NCBI RefSeq assembly: GCF_937616625.2
Contig: NC_065572.1
Coordinates: forward strand, 44,047,653-44,111,652
Length of the DNA: 64,000 nucleotides
Reading direction: 5' to 3'
Source: Mercurialis annua
Lineage: Eukaryota; Streptophyta; Magnoliopsida; Malpighiales; Euphorbiaceae
Shown here: positions 1 to 13,340 of the stretch, piece after piece
How positions within the stretch are numbered: position 1 is the stretch's first letter
Layout of the letters: every line of letters starts with the position of its first letter
Notes under the pieces: model-generated
The model's input: only the letters and a program-made list of their open reading frames with translations
What the model was told of the DNA's origin: nothing
Databases searched by the model: none
Program-made: the position numbers and the translations under genes

Positions 1-3000
1 GCGCCTCAAGTCTCTTTAATGCGTATTCTGATTACCTAGGCATGTTCAGGTTATATTACGTAAAGTGTGCGTGAAAAGTGACGCTAGAATAGAATGACGC
101 TACTAAAGTCTCTGTAACGCGTCGTTCCGATTTCCTAAGCATGGTTAGATTATATTATGGAAAGTTTGCGTGAAACGTGACGATAGATTAGTATGTCACG
201 TCTTAAGTCTCTTTAACGCGTCGTTCCGATAACCTAAGCATGCTAGGTTATATTACGCGAAGTCTGCGTAGAACGTGACGCTAGATTAGTATGGCGCGTC
301 TCAAGTCTCTTTAACGCGTCGTTTGGATTACCTAAGCATGGTTAGGTTGTATTACACAAAGTGTGTTCAAAAAGTGACATTAGATTAGTATGGCGCGTCC
401 TGAGACTCTCCTTAACGCGTCTTTCCAAATACCTAAGCATGGTTAGGTTATTTTAGGCAAATTGTGAGGGAAAAGTTACGCTAGATTAGTATGTTGTGCT
501 CAAGTCTCTTTAACGTGTTATTCCGATTATCTAAGCATGGTTAGATTGTACTATGCAAAGTGTGTGTGAAAAGTGACTCTAGATTAGTATGTCACGTCTT
601 AAGTCTCTTTAACGTGTGTTCCGATTATCTATGCATGGTTAGGTTATATTACACAAAGTGTGCGTGAAAAGTGACGCTAGATTAGTATGTCACATCTGAA
701 GTCTCTTTAAAACGTAGTTCCGATTACCTAAACATGGTTAGGTAGTGTGCATGAAAAGTTACGCTAGATTAGTATATCCTGTCTCAAGTCTCTTTAACGT
801 GTCGTTCCGATTATCTAAGCATTGTTAGGTTATACTACGCAAAGTGTGCGTGAAAAGTGACGCTAGATTAGTATGTCCCGTCTCAAGTCTCTTTAACGCG
901 TCATTCCGATTACCTAAGCATGGTTATGTCACACTACGCAAAGTTTGCGTGAAAAGTGACGCTAGATTATTGTGTTTCGTCTCAAGTCTCTTTAACGTGT
1001 CGATCCGATTACCTAAGCATGGTTAGGTAGTGTGCGTGAAAAGTAACGATTGATTAGTATGTCGCGTCTCAAGTCTCTTTAACTCATCGTTCTGATTACC
1101 TAATCATTATTTAGTTATATTACGCAAAGTGTGCGTGAAAAGTGACGCTAGATTAGTATGTCGCTTCTCAAGTCTCTTTAATCTGTCGTTCTAATTACCT
1201 AAGCATGGTTAGGTTATATTACGCAAAGTCTGCGTAAAAAGTTACGCTATATTAGTATGGCGTGTCTTAAGTCTCTATAACGCGTTGTTTTGATTACCAT
1301 GCTTATGTCGCGACTCAAGTTTCTCAAACGCGTCGTTCCGATTACCTAAGTATGGTTTGGTTATATTACGCAAAGTGTGTGTTAAAAGTGATGCTAGATT
1401 AGTATGTCGTGTCTCAAGTCTCTTTAACGCGTCGTTCCGAATACCTAAGCATGGTTAGGCTATTTTACGCAAACTGTGCGTGAAAAGTGACGCTAGCTTA
1501 GTATGTCGAGTCTCAAGTCCCTTTAACGCGTTGTTGCAATTACCTAAGCATGGTTAGGTTATATTACGCAAAGTGTGAGCGATAAAAGTGTCGCCAGATT
1601 AGTATGTCGCGTCACAAGTCTCTTTAACGCATTGTTACAATTACCTAAGCATGGTTAAGTTATATTACGCAAAGTGTGCGTGAAAAGTGACGGCAGGATT
1701 AGTATGTCGCGTCTCAAGTCTTTTTAACGCGTTGTTCCAATTACCTAAGCATGGTTGGGTTATATTTAGCAAAGTGTGCGTGAATAGTGATGCTAGATTA
1801 GTATGTCGCGCCTCAAGTCTCTTTAACGCGTTGTTCCGATTACCTAAGCATGGTTAAGTTATATTACGCAAAGTGGGAGTAAAAAGTGTTTCTAAATTAG
1901 TATGGCGCGTCTCAACTCACTTTAACGCGTCGTTCCGATAACCTAAGAATGGTTAGGTTATATTACGCAAAGTGTGCGTAAAACGTGACGCTAGATTAGT
2001 ATGGCGCGTTTCAAGTCTCTTTAGCGCGTCTTTTCAAGTGTCTCTAATGCCTCGTTCTGATTAACTAAGCTTGGTTAGGTATTATTACTCAAAGTGTGCG
2101 TGAAAAGGGACAATTGGTTAGTATATCGCGTCTCATGTCTATTTAACGCGTCGTTGCGATTACCTAAGCATTGTTATGTTAGTGCGAGTTAAAAGTGTTG
2201 CTAGATTAGTATATCACGTCACAAGTCTCTTTAGCGCGTTGTTACGATTACCTAAGCATGGTTAGGTTATATTACGCTAAGTGTGCGTAAACAATGACGC
2301 TAGATTAGTATCGCACGTCTCAAGTCTCTTTATCGCGTCGTTTTTCGATTACCATGCTTACCTCACGTTACAAGTCTCTCTAACACGTCGTTCCAATAAC
2401 CTAAGCATGTTTAGGTTATATTACACAAAAGGTGCTGAAAAGTGACAATTGATTAGTATGTCGCATCTCAAGTCTCTTTAACGCGTCGTTCCGGTTACCT
2501 ATGCATGGTTAGGTTATATTACACAAATTGTGCATGAAAAGTGACGCTAGGTTAGTATGTCGCGTCTTAAGTCTCTTTAACGCGTCGTTCCGATTACCTA
2601 CACATGATTAGGTTATATTACGCAATGTGTGCGTGAAAACTGTCGCTAGGTTTGTATGTCCTGTCTCAAGTCTCTTTAACGCGTGTTCCGATTATCTAAG
2701 CATGGTTAGGTTATATTACATAAAGTGTGCGTGAAAAGTGACTTTTGATTAGTATGTCGCATCTGAAGTCTCTTTAACGCGTCGTTCCGATTACCTAAGC
2801 ATGGTTAGGTTATACTACGCAAAGTTTGTGTGAAAAGTGACGCTAGATTAGTGTGTTTCGTCTCAAGTCTCTTTAACGTGTCATTCCGATTACCTAAGCA
2901 TGGTTAGGTAGTGTGCGTGAAAGGTAACGATTGATTAGTATGTCGCGTCTCAAGTCTCTTTAACTCATCTTTCCGATTACCTAAGCATGGTTTAGTTATA

Positions 3001-5471
3001 TTACGCAAAGTGTGCGTGAAAAGTGACGCTAGATTAGTATGTCGCGTCTCAAATCTCTTTAATGTGTCGTTCTAATTACCTAAGTATGGTTAGGTTATAT
3101 TACGCAAAGTCTGCGTAAAAAGTTACGCTAGATTAGTATGGCGTGTCTCAAGTCTCTATAACGCGTTGTTTTGATTACCATGCTTATGTCGCGTCTCAAG
3201 TCTCTCAAACGCATCGTTCCGATTACCTAAGCATGGTTTGGTTATATTACGCAAAGTGTGTGTTAAAAGTGATGCTAGATTAGTATGTCGCGTCTCAAGT
3301 CTCTTTAATGCGTCGTTCCGAATACCTAAGCATGGTTAGGCTATTTTATGCAAACTGTGCGTGAAAAGTGACGCTAGATTAGTATGTCGCGTCTCAAGTC
3401 CCTTTAACGCGTTGTTGCGATTACCTAAGCATGGTTAGGTTATATTACGCAAAGTGTGCGCGATAAAAGTGTCGCCAGATTAGTATGTCGCGTCACAAGT
3501 CTCTTTAACGCGTTGTTACAATTACCTAATCATGGTTAAGTTATATTACGCAAAGTGTGCGTGAAAAGTGACGGCAAGATTAGTATGTCGCGTCTCAAGT
3601 CTTTTTAACGCGTCGTTCTGATTACCTAAGCGTGGTTAGGTTATATTTCGCAAAGCGTGTGTTAAAAGTGACTCTAGATTAGTATGGCGCGTTTCAAGTC
3701 TCTTTAACACGTCGTTTCGATTACTGTGGTTATGTTGCGTCACAAGTGTCTTTAACGCATCGTTTAGATTACCTAAGTATGGTTAGGTTATATTTAGCAA
3801 AGTGTGCGTGAATAGTGATGCTAGATTAGTGTGTCGCATTTCAAGTCTATTTAACGCGTTGTTCTAATTACCTAAGCATGGTTAGGTTATATTACGCAAA
3901 GTGGGAGTAAAAAGTGTTGCTAAATTAGTATGGCGCGTCTCAAGTAACTTTAACGCGTCGTTCCGATAACCTAAGAATGGTTAGGTTATATTACATAAAG
4001 TGTGCGTAAAAAGTGACGCTAGATTAGTATGGCGCGTTTCAAGTCTCTTTAGCGCGTCTTTTCAAGTTTCTCTAACGCCTCGTTCTGATTAACTAAGCTT
4101 GGTTAGGTTATATGACGCGAAGTGTGAGTGAAAAGGGACAATAGGTTAGTATATCGCGTGTCAAGTCTATTTAACGCGTCGTTGCGATTACCTAAGCATT
4201 GTTATGTTAGTGCGAGTTAAAAGTGTTGCTAGATTAGTATATCACGTCACAAGTCTCTTTAACGCGTTGTTACGATTACCTAAGCATGGTTAGGTTATAT
4301 TACGCTAAGTGTGCATAAATAATGACGCTAGATTTGTATGGCACGTCTCAAGTCACTTTAATGTGTCGTTTTCGATTACCATCCTTATGTCACGTTACAA
4401 GTCTCTCTAACACGTCGTTCCAATTACCTAAGAATGTTTAGGTTATATTACACAAAAGGTGCGTGAAAAGTGACAATTGATTAGTATGTCGCGTCTCAAG
4501 TCTCTTTAACGCGTCGTTCCGATTACCTATGCATGGTTAGGTTATATTACACAAATTGTGCGTGAAAACTGACGCTAGGTTAGTATGTCGCGTCATAAGT
4601 CTCTTTAACGCGTCGTTCTGATTGCCTACACATGATTAGGTTATATTACGCAATGTGTGCGTGAAAACTGTCGCTAGGTTAGTATGTCGCGTCTCAAGTC
4701 TCTTTAACGCGTCGTTCCGATTACCTAAGCATGGTTAGGTTACATTATGCAAAGTGTGCGTGAAAAATTACGCAAGATTAGTATGTCGCGTCTCAAATCT
4801 CTTTAACGCGTTGTTCCGATTACCTAAGCATGGTTATGTTATATTACGCAAAGAGTGCGTAAAAAGTGAAGCCAGATTATTATAGCGCGTTTCAAGTCAC
4901 TTTGACGCATCGTTTCGATTACCATGCTTATGTCGCGTTACAAGTGTCTCTAACGCGTCGTTCTGATTATCTAAGCATGGTTAGGTTAAATTATGCAGAG
5001 TGTGCGTGAAAAGTGACGCTAGATTAGTATGTCGCGTCTCAAGTTTCTTTAACCATCGTTCCAATTATCCAAGCATAGCTAGGTTATATTACGCAAAGTG
5101 TGCGTGAAAAGTGACGCTAGAATAGTATGTCACATCTCAAGTCTCTTTAACGCGTGTTCCGATTACCAAAGCATAATTAGGTTATATTACACAAAGTGTG
5201 CGTAAAAAAAGACACTAGATTACTATGTCGCGTCTCAAGTCTTATTAATGCGTCGTTCCGATTACCTAAGCATGGTTAGGTTATACTACGCCATTAAAAG
5301 TGAAGCTAGATTAGTGTGTCGCGTCTCAGGTCTCTTTAACACGCCGTTCCCATTACCTAAGCATGGTTAGGTAGTGTGAATGAAAAGTGACGTTAGATTA
5401 TAGTATGTCGCGTCTCAAGACTCTTTAACTCATCGTTCCGATTACCTAAGCATGGTTAAGTTATATTACGC
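1..5471 (+). repeat. Satellite satA, block I (forward orientation, ~99-bp monomers)
   Basis: Head-to-tail copies of a ~99-bp unit. Landmarks in order are CCTAAGCATGGTTAGG, TTATATTACGCAAAGTGTGC, GTGAAAAGTGACGCTAGATT, AGTATGTCGCGTCTCAAGTC and TCTTTAACGCGTCGTTCCGA. Copies differ by scattered substitutions, many of them CG to TG or CA, as expected for methylated CpG. Variants include units lacking ~16 bp after the dyad (near 740, 1025, 2905, 5365) and ~50-bp half monomers (near 1290, 3175, 4915). A higher-order repeat is visible: the unusual stretch at 971 recurs at 2852 (offset 1881) and the one at 2161 recurs at 4189 (offset 2028), the second copy being longer by about one and a half monomers. 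The array continues past the left edge. I do not recognise the family. The reading frames in it are periodic artefacts. Confidence 0.95.
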
Positions 5472-8400
5472 GTTAAGAGACTTAAGAAGCAACATACTAA
5501 TCTAAACCTAACCATGCTTAGGTAATCGGAACGACGCGTTAAAGAGACTTGAGACGCGACATACTAATCTAAACCTAACCATGCTTAGCCAATCGTAACG
5601 ACGCGTTAAAGAGACTTGAGACGCGACATACTAATCTAGCAACAGTTTTCACACACACATTGCTTAATATAACCTAACCAAGCTAAAGTAATCAAAACGA
5701 CGCGTTAAAAAGACTTGAGACGCGACATACAAATCTATTGATCCTTTTCACGCACACTTTGCGTATATAACCTAACCATGCTTAGGTAATCAGAACGACG
5801 AGTTAAAGAGACTTGAGATGCGACATAGTAATCTAGCGTCACTTTTCACGCACAATTTACGTAAAATAACCTAACCACACTTAAATAATCGTAACGACGC
5901 GTTAAAGATACTTAAGATGCAACATACTAATCTAGAGTCACTTTTTACGCACACTTTGCGTAAAATAACCTAACCATACTTAGGTAATCGGAACGACGCG
6001 TTAAAGAGACTTCTGACGGGACATATTAATCTAGTGTCACTTTTCACGCACACTTTGTGTAAAATAACCTAACTATGCTTAGGTGATGGGAACGAAGTGT
6101 TAAAGAGACTTGAGACTCGACAAACTAATCTATTTTCACTTTTGACGCACCCTTTGCGTAATATAACCTAACCATGCTTAAGTAATCGGAACAACGGGTT
6201 AATGAGACTTGAGACGCGACATCCTAATCTAGTGTCACTATTCACGCACTCTTTGCGTAATACAGCCGAACCATGCTTAGGTAATCGGAATGACGCGTCA
6301 AAGAGACTTGAGACGCGACATACTAATCTATTATCATAACGACGCGTTAGAGAGACTTGTGACGCGACATAAGCATGGTAATCGAAACGACGGCGTTAAA
6401 GAGACTTGAGATGCGACATACTAATCTAGCGTCACTTTTCGCGCACACTCTATGTAATATGACTTAACCATGCTTAGGTAATTGAAACGAAGCGTTATTG
6501 AGACTTGCGGCGCGACATACTAATCTAACGTCACTTTTCATGCACACTTCGCGTAATATAACCTTAACCTTCATAGGTAATCGTAACGACGCGTTAGAGA
6601 GACTTGTGACGCGGCTTAAGCATGGTAATCGAAACGACACGTCAAAAAGACTTGAGACGCGCCATACTAATCTAGCGTCACTTTTTATACAGAATTTGCG
6701 TAATTTAACCTAACCATGCTTAGGTAAATCGGAACGACGAATTAAAGAGACTTGAGATGAGACATACTAATCTAGCATCACTTTTCAAGCACACTTTGCG
6801 TAATATGACTTAACCATGCTCAAGTAATCGGAACGACGAGTTAAAGAGACATGAGACGTGACATTCTAATCTAGCGTCACTTTTCAAGCACATTTTGCGT
6901 AATATAACCAAACCATGCTTTCGTAATTGGAACGACGCGTTAAAGAGACTTGAGACACGACATACTAACCTAGCAATAGTTTTCACGCACACATTGCGTA
7001 ATATAACCTAACCATTCTTAGGTAATCCGATTGACGCGTTAAAGAGAATTGAGACGCGACATACTAATCTAGCATCACTTTTCACTCACACTTGGCGTAA
7101 TATAACCTAAACATGCTTTGGTAATCAGAACCACGCGTTAGAGAGAATTGTGACGCGACATAAGCATGGTAATCGAAATGACGCGTTAAATAGACTTGAT
7201 AAGCGCTATACTAATCTAGCGTCACTTTTTACGCACACTTTGCTTAATATAACCTAACCATGCTTAGGTAATCGGAATGACGCGTTAAAGAGACTTGTGA
7301 CGCGACATACTTATCTAGCGTCACTTTTCACGCACACTTTGTGTAATATAACCTAACCATGCTTAGGTAATCGGAACGACGCGTTGAACAGACTTTAGTC
7401 ACGACAAACTAATCTAGCGTAACTTTTCATGCACTCTTTGCGTAATATAACCTAACCATGCTTAGGTAATCAGAACGACGCGCTAAACAGACTTCAGACT
7501 CGACATACTAATCTAGCGTCACGCTTTACGCACTCTTTGCGTAATATAACCTGACCATGCTTAGGTAATCGGAACAATGCGTTGAAGAGACTTAAGACAC
7601 GACATACTAATCTATTGCTACTTTTCACGCATCATTTGCGTACTATAACCTAATCATGCTTAAGTAATCGGAATGACGCGTTAGATAGACTTAAGACGCG
7701 ACATACTAATCTATTGTCATTTTTCACGCACACTTTATGTAATATTAGCTAACCATGCTTAGGTAATCGGATCAACGCGTTAAAGAGCCTTGAGATGCGA
7801 CATACTAATCTAGCGTCACTTTTCACGGACACCTTGTGTAATAAAACCTAACCTTGCTTAGGTGATCGGAACGACACGTTAAAGAGAACTGTGATGCGAG
7901 ATAAGCATGGTAATCAACGCGTTTAAGAGACTTGAGACGAAACATACTACTCTAGTGTCACTTTTCACGCAGACTTTTCATAATATAACTTGAACATGCT
8001 TAGGTAATCAGAACGACGCATTAGATAGACTTAAGAAACGACAATCTAATCTCGCGTCACTTTATACGCACACTTTACATAATACAACCTAACCATGCTT
8101 AGCTAATTGGAACGACATGTTAAAGAGACTTGAGACGCGACATACTAATCTGGCGTAAATTTCTCGCAAACTTTGCGTACTATAACCTAACCATTCTTGG
8201 GTAATCGGAATGACGTGTAAAACAGACATGAGATGCGACATACTAATCTAGCGTCACTTTTCACGCAGTCGTTGCGTAATATAACCTAACCATGCTTAGA
8301 TAATCAGAACGACGCGTTAAATACTTGAGATGCGACATACTAATTTATTGTTACTTTTCAGGCACACTTTGCATAATATAACCTAACCATGCTAGGTAAT

Positions 8401-10570
8401 CGGAACGACGCATTAGAGAGACTTGTGACGCGACATAAGCATGGCAATCGAAACGACGCGTTAAAGAGACTTGAGACGCGCCATACTAATCTAGCGTCAC
8501 TTTTTACGCACTCTTTGCGTAATATATAACCTAAACATGCTTAGGTAATCGGAACTACACGTTAAATAGACATGTGATACGACATACCTATCTAGCGTCA
8601 CCTTTCACACACACTTTGCGTAATATATCCTAACCATGCTTAGAGGTAATCGGAACGACGCGTTAAATAGACTTGAGATGCGACATACTAATCTAGCGTC
8701 ACTATTCACGAACACTTTGCCTAATATAACCTAACCCTTAGGTAATCAGAACAATGCGTTAAAGAGAATTGAGACGCGACATACTAATCTAGCATCACGT
8801 TTAACCCACACTTTGCGTAATATAACCAAACCATGCTTAGGTAATCAGAACGACGCGTTAGAGAGTCTTGTGACGCGACATAAGCATGGTAATCGAAACG
8901 ACGCGTTAAATAGACTTGAGACGCACCATACTAATTTAACGTCACTTTTTACGCACACATTGCGTAATATAACCTAACCAGGCTTAGGTAATCAGAACGA
9001 CGTTTTAGAGAGACTTGAGATGCGACATACTAACCTAGCGTTATATAACCTAACCATGCTTAGATAATCGGAACAACGCGTTAAAAAGAATTGAGACTCG
9101 ACATACTAATCTAGCGTCACTTTTTACGCACACTTTGCGTAATATAACCTAACCATGCTTAGGTAATCGGAACGACGCGTTAATTATACTTGATACGCGA
9201 CATAGTAATCGATTGTCCCTTTTCACGCACACTTTGTGTAATATAACCTAACCATGGTTAGGTAATGAGAAGGACGCGTTAAAGAGACTTGAGACGCAAC
9301 ATACTAATAAACTGTTACTTTTCATGCACATTTTTCGTAATATAACCTAACCATGCTTATGTAATCTGGACGACGCGTTAGAGAGACTTGTGACGCGAAT
9401 AAGCTTGGCAATCGAAACAATTTACTAAAGAGACTTGAGACGCGCCACACTAATCTAACGTCACTTTTTGCACACACTTTGCGTAATATAACCTAATCAT
9501 GCTTAGGTAATCGAAACGACACGTTAAAGAGACTTGTGACGTGACATACTTATCTAGCGTCACTTTTCACGCCCACTTTGCGTAATATAACCTAACAATG
9601 TTTAGGTAATCTAAACAACACGTTAGATAGACTTGATACGCGACATACTAATTTATTGTCACTTTTTCACGCCCACTTTGCGTAATATAACCTAACCATG
9701 CTTAGGTAATTGGAACGACGAGTTAAAGAGACTTGAGACATGACATACTAATCTATTGTTACTTTTGACGCACATTTTGGGTACTATAACGTAACCTTGC
9801 TTAGGTAATCGGAACGACGCGTTAGAGAGACTTAAGACTTAATCTATTGTAATTTTTCACGCACACTTTGTGTAATATAACCTAATCATGCTTAAGTAAT
9901 CGGAACAACGCCTTAAAGAGCCTTGAGACGCGACATACTAATATAGCGTCACTTTTCACGCACACCTTGCGTGGTAAAACCTAACCATGCTTAGGTAATC
10001 GAAACGACGCGTTAAAGAGAATTGTGACGCGAGATAATCATGGTAATCGAAACGACGTGTTAAAGAGACTTGAGACGAAACATACTAATCTAGCGTCCCT
10101 TTTCACACAGACTTTGCAAAATATAACCTAATCATGCTTAGGTAATCAGAACAACGCGTTAGATAGACTTAAGAAACGCCAATATAATCTAGCGTCACTT
10201 TTTACGCACACTTTGCGTAATATAATCTAACCATGCTTAGGTAGTCGGAACGACGCGTTAAAGACACTTGAGACGCGACATACTAATTTAGCATTACGTT
10301 TCTCGCAAACTTTGCGTACTATAACCTAACAATTCTTGGGTAATCGGAACGGCGATTTAAAGAGACTTGAGACGCGACATACTAATCTAGCGTCACTTTT
10401 CACGCACTCTTTGCGTAATATAACCTAACCATGCTTAGATAATCGGAACGGCGCGTTAAAGAGAGATGAGATGCGACATACTAATCTATTTTTACTTTTG
10501 ACGCACACTTTGCTTAATATAACCTAACCATGCATAGGTAATCAGAACAACGCGTTAGAGAGACTTGTGA
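5472..10570 (-). repeat. Satellite satA, block II (reverse orientation)
   Basis: The same ~99-bp monomer as block I, reverse-complemented, starting abruptly at about 5472. The first two units are 67 bp long (TCTAAACCTA at 5501 and 5568), missing the segment that normally carries GCGTCACTTTTCACGC and TTGCGTAATA. The rest alternates full monomers with ~50-bp half monomers reading GCGACATAAGCATGGTAATC (for example near 6370, 6610, 7160, 8430, 8880). Segments near 7.9-8.2 kb recur near 10.0-10.3 kb at an offset of about 2.13 kb, again indicating higher-order organisation. No insertion or gene is visible in this block. Confidence 0.94.
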
Positions 10571-10956
10571 CAATCAATTACTATGTCGCGTCTTAAGTCT
10601 CTTTAACGCGTCGTTCCGATTACCTAGGCATGGTTAGGTTATTTTACGCAAACTGTGCGTGAAAAGTGATGCTAGATTAGTATGTCGCGCCTCAAGTCTC
10701 TTTAATGCGTATTCTGATTACCTAGGCATGTTCAGGTTATATTACGTAAAGTGTGCGTGAAAAGTGACGCTAGATTAGAATGACGCTACTAAAGTCTCTG
10801 TAACGCGTCGTTCCGATTTCCTAAGCATGGTTAGATTATATTATGCAAAGTTTGCGTGAAACGTGACGATAGATTAGTATGTCACGTCTTAAGTCTCTTT
10901 AACGCGTCGTTCCGATTACCTAAGCATGATTAGGTTATATTACGCAAAGTGTGTGC
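10571..10956 (+). repeat. Satellite satA, block III (386-bp forward island)
   Basis: A short forward-oriented patch of about four monomers lying between two reversed blocks. From 10687 it matches the first ~270 bases of the window almost base for base, including rare variants shared by no other monomer I noticed (TTAATGCGTATTCTGATTAC, GGCATGTTCAGG and AATGACGCTACTAAAGTC). It is therefore a displaced copy of sequence from block I or from further left, not an independent local inversion. Both edges lie in sequence shared by the two orientations (GTGAC on the left, AAAAAG on the right). Confidence 0.9.
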
Positions 10957-12734
10957 AAAAAGACTTGAGACGCCACATACTAATCTATCATCTTTTTTCA
11001 TGCACAATTTGCGTAATATAACCTACCTATGCTTAGGTAATAAGAATGACGCATTAAAGAGACTTGAAACGTGACAAACTAATCTAGCGTAACCTTTCAC
11101 GCACACTTTGCATAATATAACCTAACCATGCTTAGGTAATCGATACAACGCGTTAAAGAGAATTGAGATGCGACATACTAATCTAGCGTCACTTTCCAGG
11201 CACACTTTGCGTAATATAACCTAACCATGCATATCTAATCGTAACGACACGTTCAGTGTGACGCGACATACTAATTTATTGTTACTTTTCACGCACACTT
11301 TGCATAATATAACCTAACCATGCTTAGGTAATCGGAACGACGCGTTAAATAGGCTTGAGACGCGACATACTAATGTATTGCTACTTTTCACGCAGACTTT
11401 CCGTAAAGTAACCTAACCATCCTTAGAGAGACGCGACATACTAATCTAGCGTCACTATCCACGTACACTTTACTTAATATAACCTAACCATACTTAGGTA
11501 ATCGGAATGACGAGTTAAATAATGGTAATTTATTGTTAATTTTGACGCACAGTTTGCGTAATATAACCAAAGCATGCTTAGGTAATCGAAACAACGCGTG
11601 AAAGAGAATTGAGATGCGACATATAATGTATTGTTACTTTTCACGCACACTTTTCGGAAAGTGATTTTAGATGGGACATACTAATCTAGCGTTGCTTTTC
11701 ACGCACACTTTGTGTAAGATAACCTAATCATGCTTAGGTAATCGGAACAACGTGTTAAAGAGACTTGAGACCTGACATACTGATCTAGCATCTCTTTTCA
11801 CGCAAACTTTGCGTAATATAACCTAATTGTACTTAGGTAATCGGAACGACAGGTTAAAGAGACTTTAAACACGACATACTAATCTAGCGTAACTTTCTAA
11901 GCACACTTTGCGTAATATAATCTAACCATGCTTAGGTAATCGGAACGACGCGTAAAATAGATTTGAGACGCGACATACTAATGTATTGTTACTATTCACG
12001 CACACTTTCCGTAAAGTAACCTAACCATCCTTAGGTAATCGGTACAACGCATTAAAGAGAATTAAGACACGACATACTAATCTAGCGTCACTTTCCACTC
12101 ACACTTTGCGTAATATAACCTAACCATGCATAGGTAATCAGAACGACGCGTAAACGAGACTTGAAACGCGACATACTAACCTAGCGTAACGTTTCACTCA
12201 CATGCTAGCCCACCAGTCCAAGGGAAAAGCGGATTTCCAGAGATACATCAAAGAATTCCACTCGATCCCAGAAAAGATGTAACCACACTTTGTGCAATAT
12301 AACCTAACTATGCTTAGGTAACCAGAACGACGGGTTATAGAGACTTGAAACACGACATACTAATCTAGCGTAACTTTTCACGCACACTTTGCGTCATATA
12401 ACTAAACCACGCTTAGGTAATCTAAACAACGCGTTAAAGAGAATTGAGAGGCGACATACTATTCTATCGTAACTTTTCACGCACACTTTGCGTAATATAA
12501 CCTAACCATGCTTAGGTAATTGGAACGACGCGTTAAATAGACTTGAGACTCGACATACTAATGTATTATTACTTTTCACGTACACTTTCATAAAGTAACA
12601 TAACCATTCTTAGGTAATCGGTACAACGCGTTAAAGAGAATTGAGACGCGACATACTAATTAGCGTCACTTTCCACGCACACTTTGTGTAAAATAACCTA
12701 ACCATGCTTAGGTCATCGGAACGACATGTAAAAG
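10957..12734 (-). repeat. Satellite satA, block IV (reverse orientation)
   Basis: Reverse-oriented monomers up to the LTR at 12735. This block is the left part of a segmental duplication: the same order of variant monomers is found at 37685-39890. The second copy has about 420 bp of extra satellite between 37.7 and 39.3 kb. The block carries an 82-bp non-satellite insert at 12202. Many monomers here have TTCCGTAAAGTAACC in place of the usual TTTGCGTAATATAACC, a subtype shared with the 37-39 kb region and otherwise rare. Confidence 0.92.
12202..12283 (+). other. Non-satellite insert in satA, copy 1
   Basis: About 82 bp unrelated to satA interrupts a monomer between ...TTTCACTCAC and ACACTTTGTGC.... 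Read forward it is an open frame of 26 codons from ATG at 12202 to TAA at 12280-12282, ending in the residues EFHSIPEKM. The same insert occurs at 39356, but a one-base difference near its start puts that copy in another frame. The open frame is therefore probably accidental, and the insert is best seen as a captured DNA fragment. In the alternative frame, residues SGF and IPLDP faintly recall a Ty3/gypsy reverse transcriptase strand, but that is too weak to assign. Function is unknown. Confidence 0.8.
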
Positions 12735-13340
12735 TGTAATACCCCAAAAGATTTAATTATCTAATTGGACCACGTGTCCAGTTTTTAGTGGCCGGGTTGG
12801 CAGTATCAGAGGAATTTCCGAGAAAGTTAATAAGTAAGTCCAAGTAGGTCGGTCTCGGGGAAAGTAATTATGTGGAATTTAATATCGTATTCCAATTTAA
12901 ATTAAAAGGAAAAATGTCAAGAAAAGTCCCAAACTAGAGTTCAGGGACTAAAGTGGTAATTTAACCAGTTAAGTCCCAAAGAGGGAAATTATTTCGCTGA
13001 GATCCGCGAAATGCTTTATAGTAATATTGGTAAAATTTCCAGGTCAATCGGAGACCTTTTAAAATCTGGACGCGGATGCGATTGGGCTAAATTGTAACTT
13101 TGAAAAGTTCAAGGACCAAAGTGCAAACTAGCCAATTAAATCTTTAGAATAGTAATTAAAAGATTATGGACGGGAAAATATTAATATTGAGATTCGTATT
13201 GTTTATTGGATATAAATAATACGTATACGTTATGATTAAAGTGTTGATTTAGTTAAGGACGAAATTGAACAAAAAGAAAGTTTAAAGAACATATTGAATT
13301 CATTAAAGAAAACAAGGATTAAAGTGTTCCTTTAACCAAA

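Noticed and set aside
1..5471. CCTAA/TTAGG arms in satA as telomeric repeats
   Set aside because: They occur once per 99 bp as arms of a dyad. There is no run of TTTAGGG or TTAGG.
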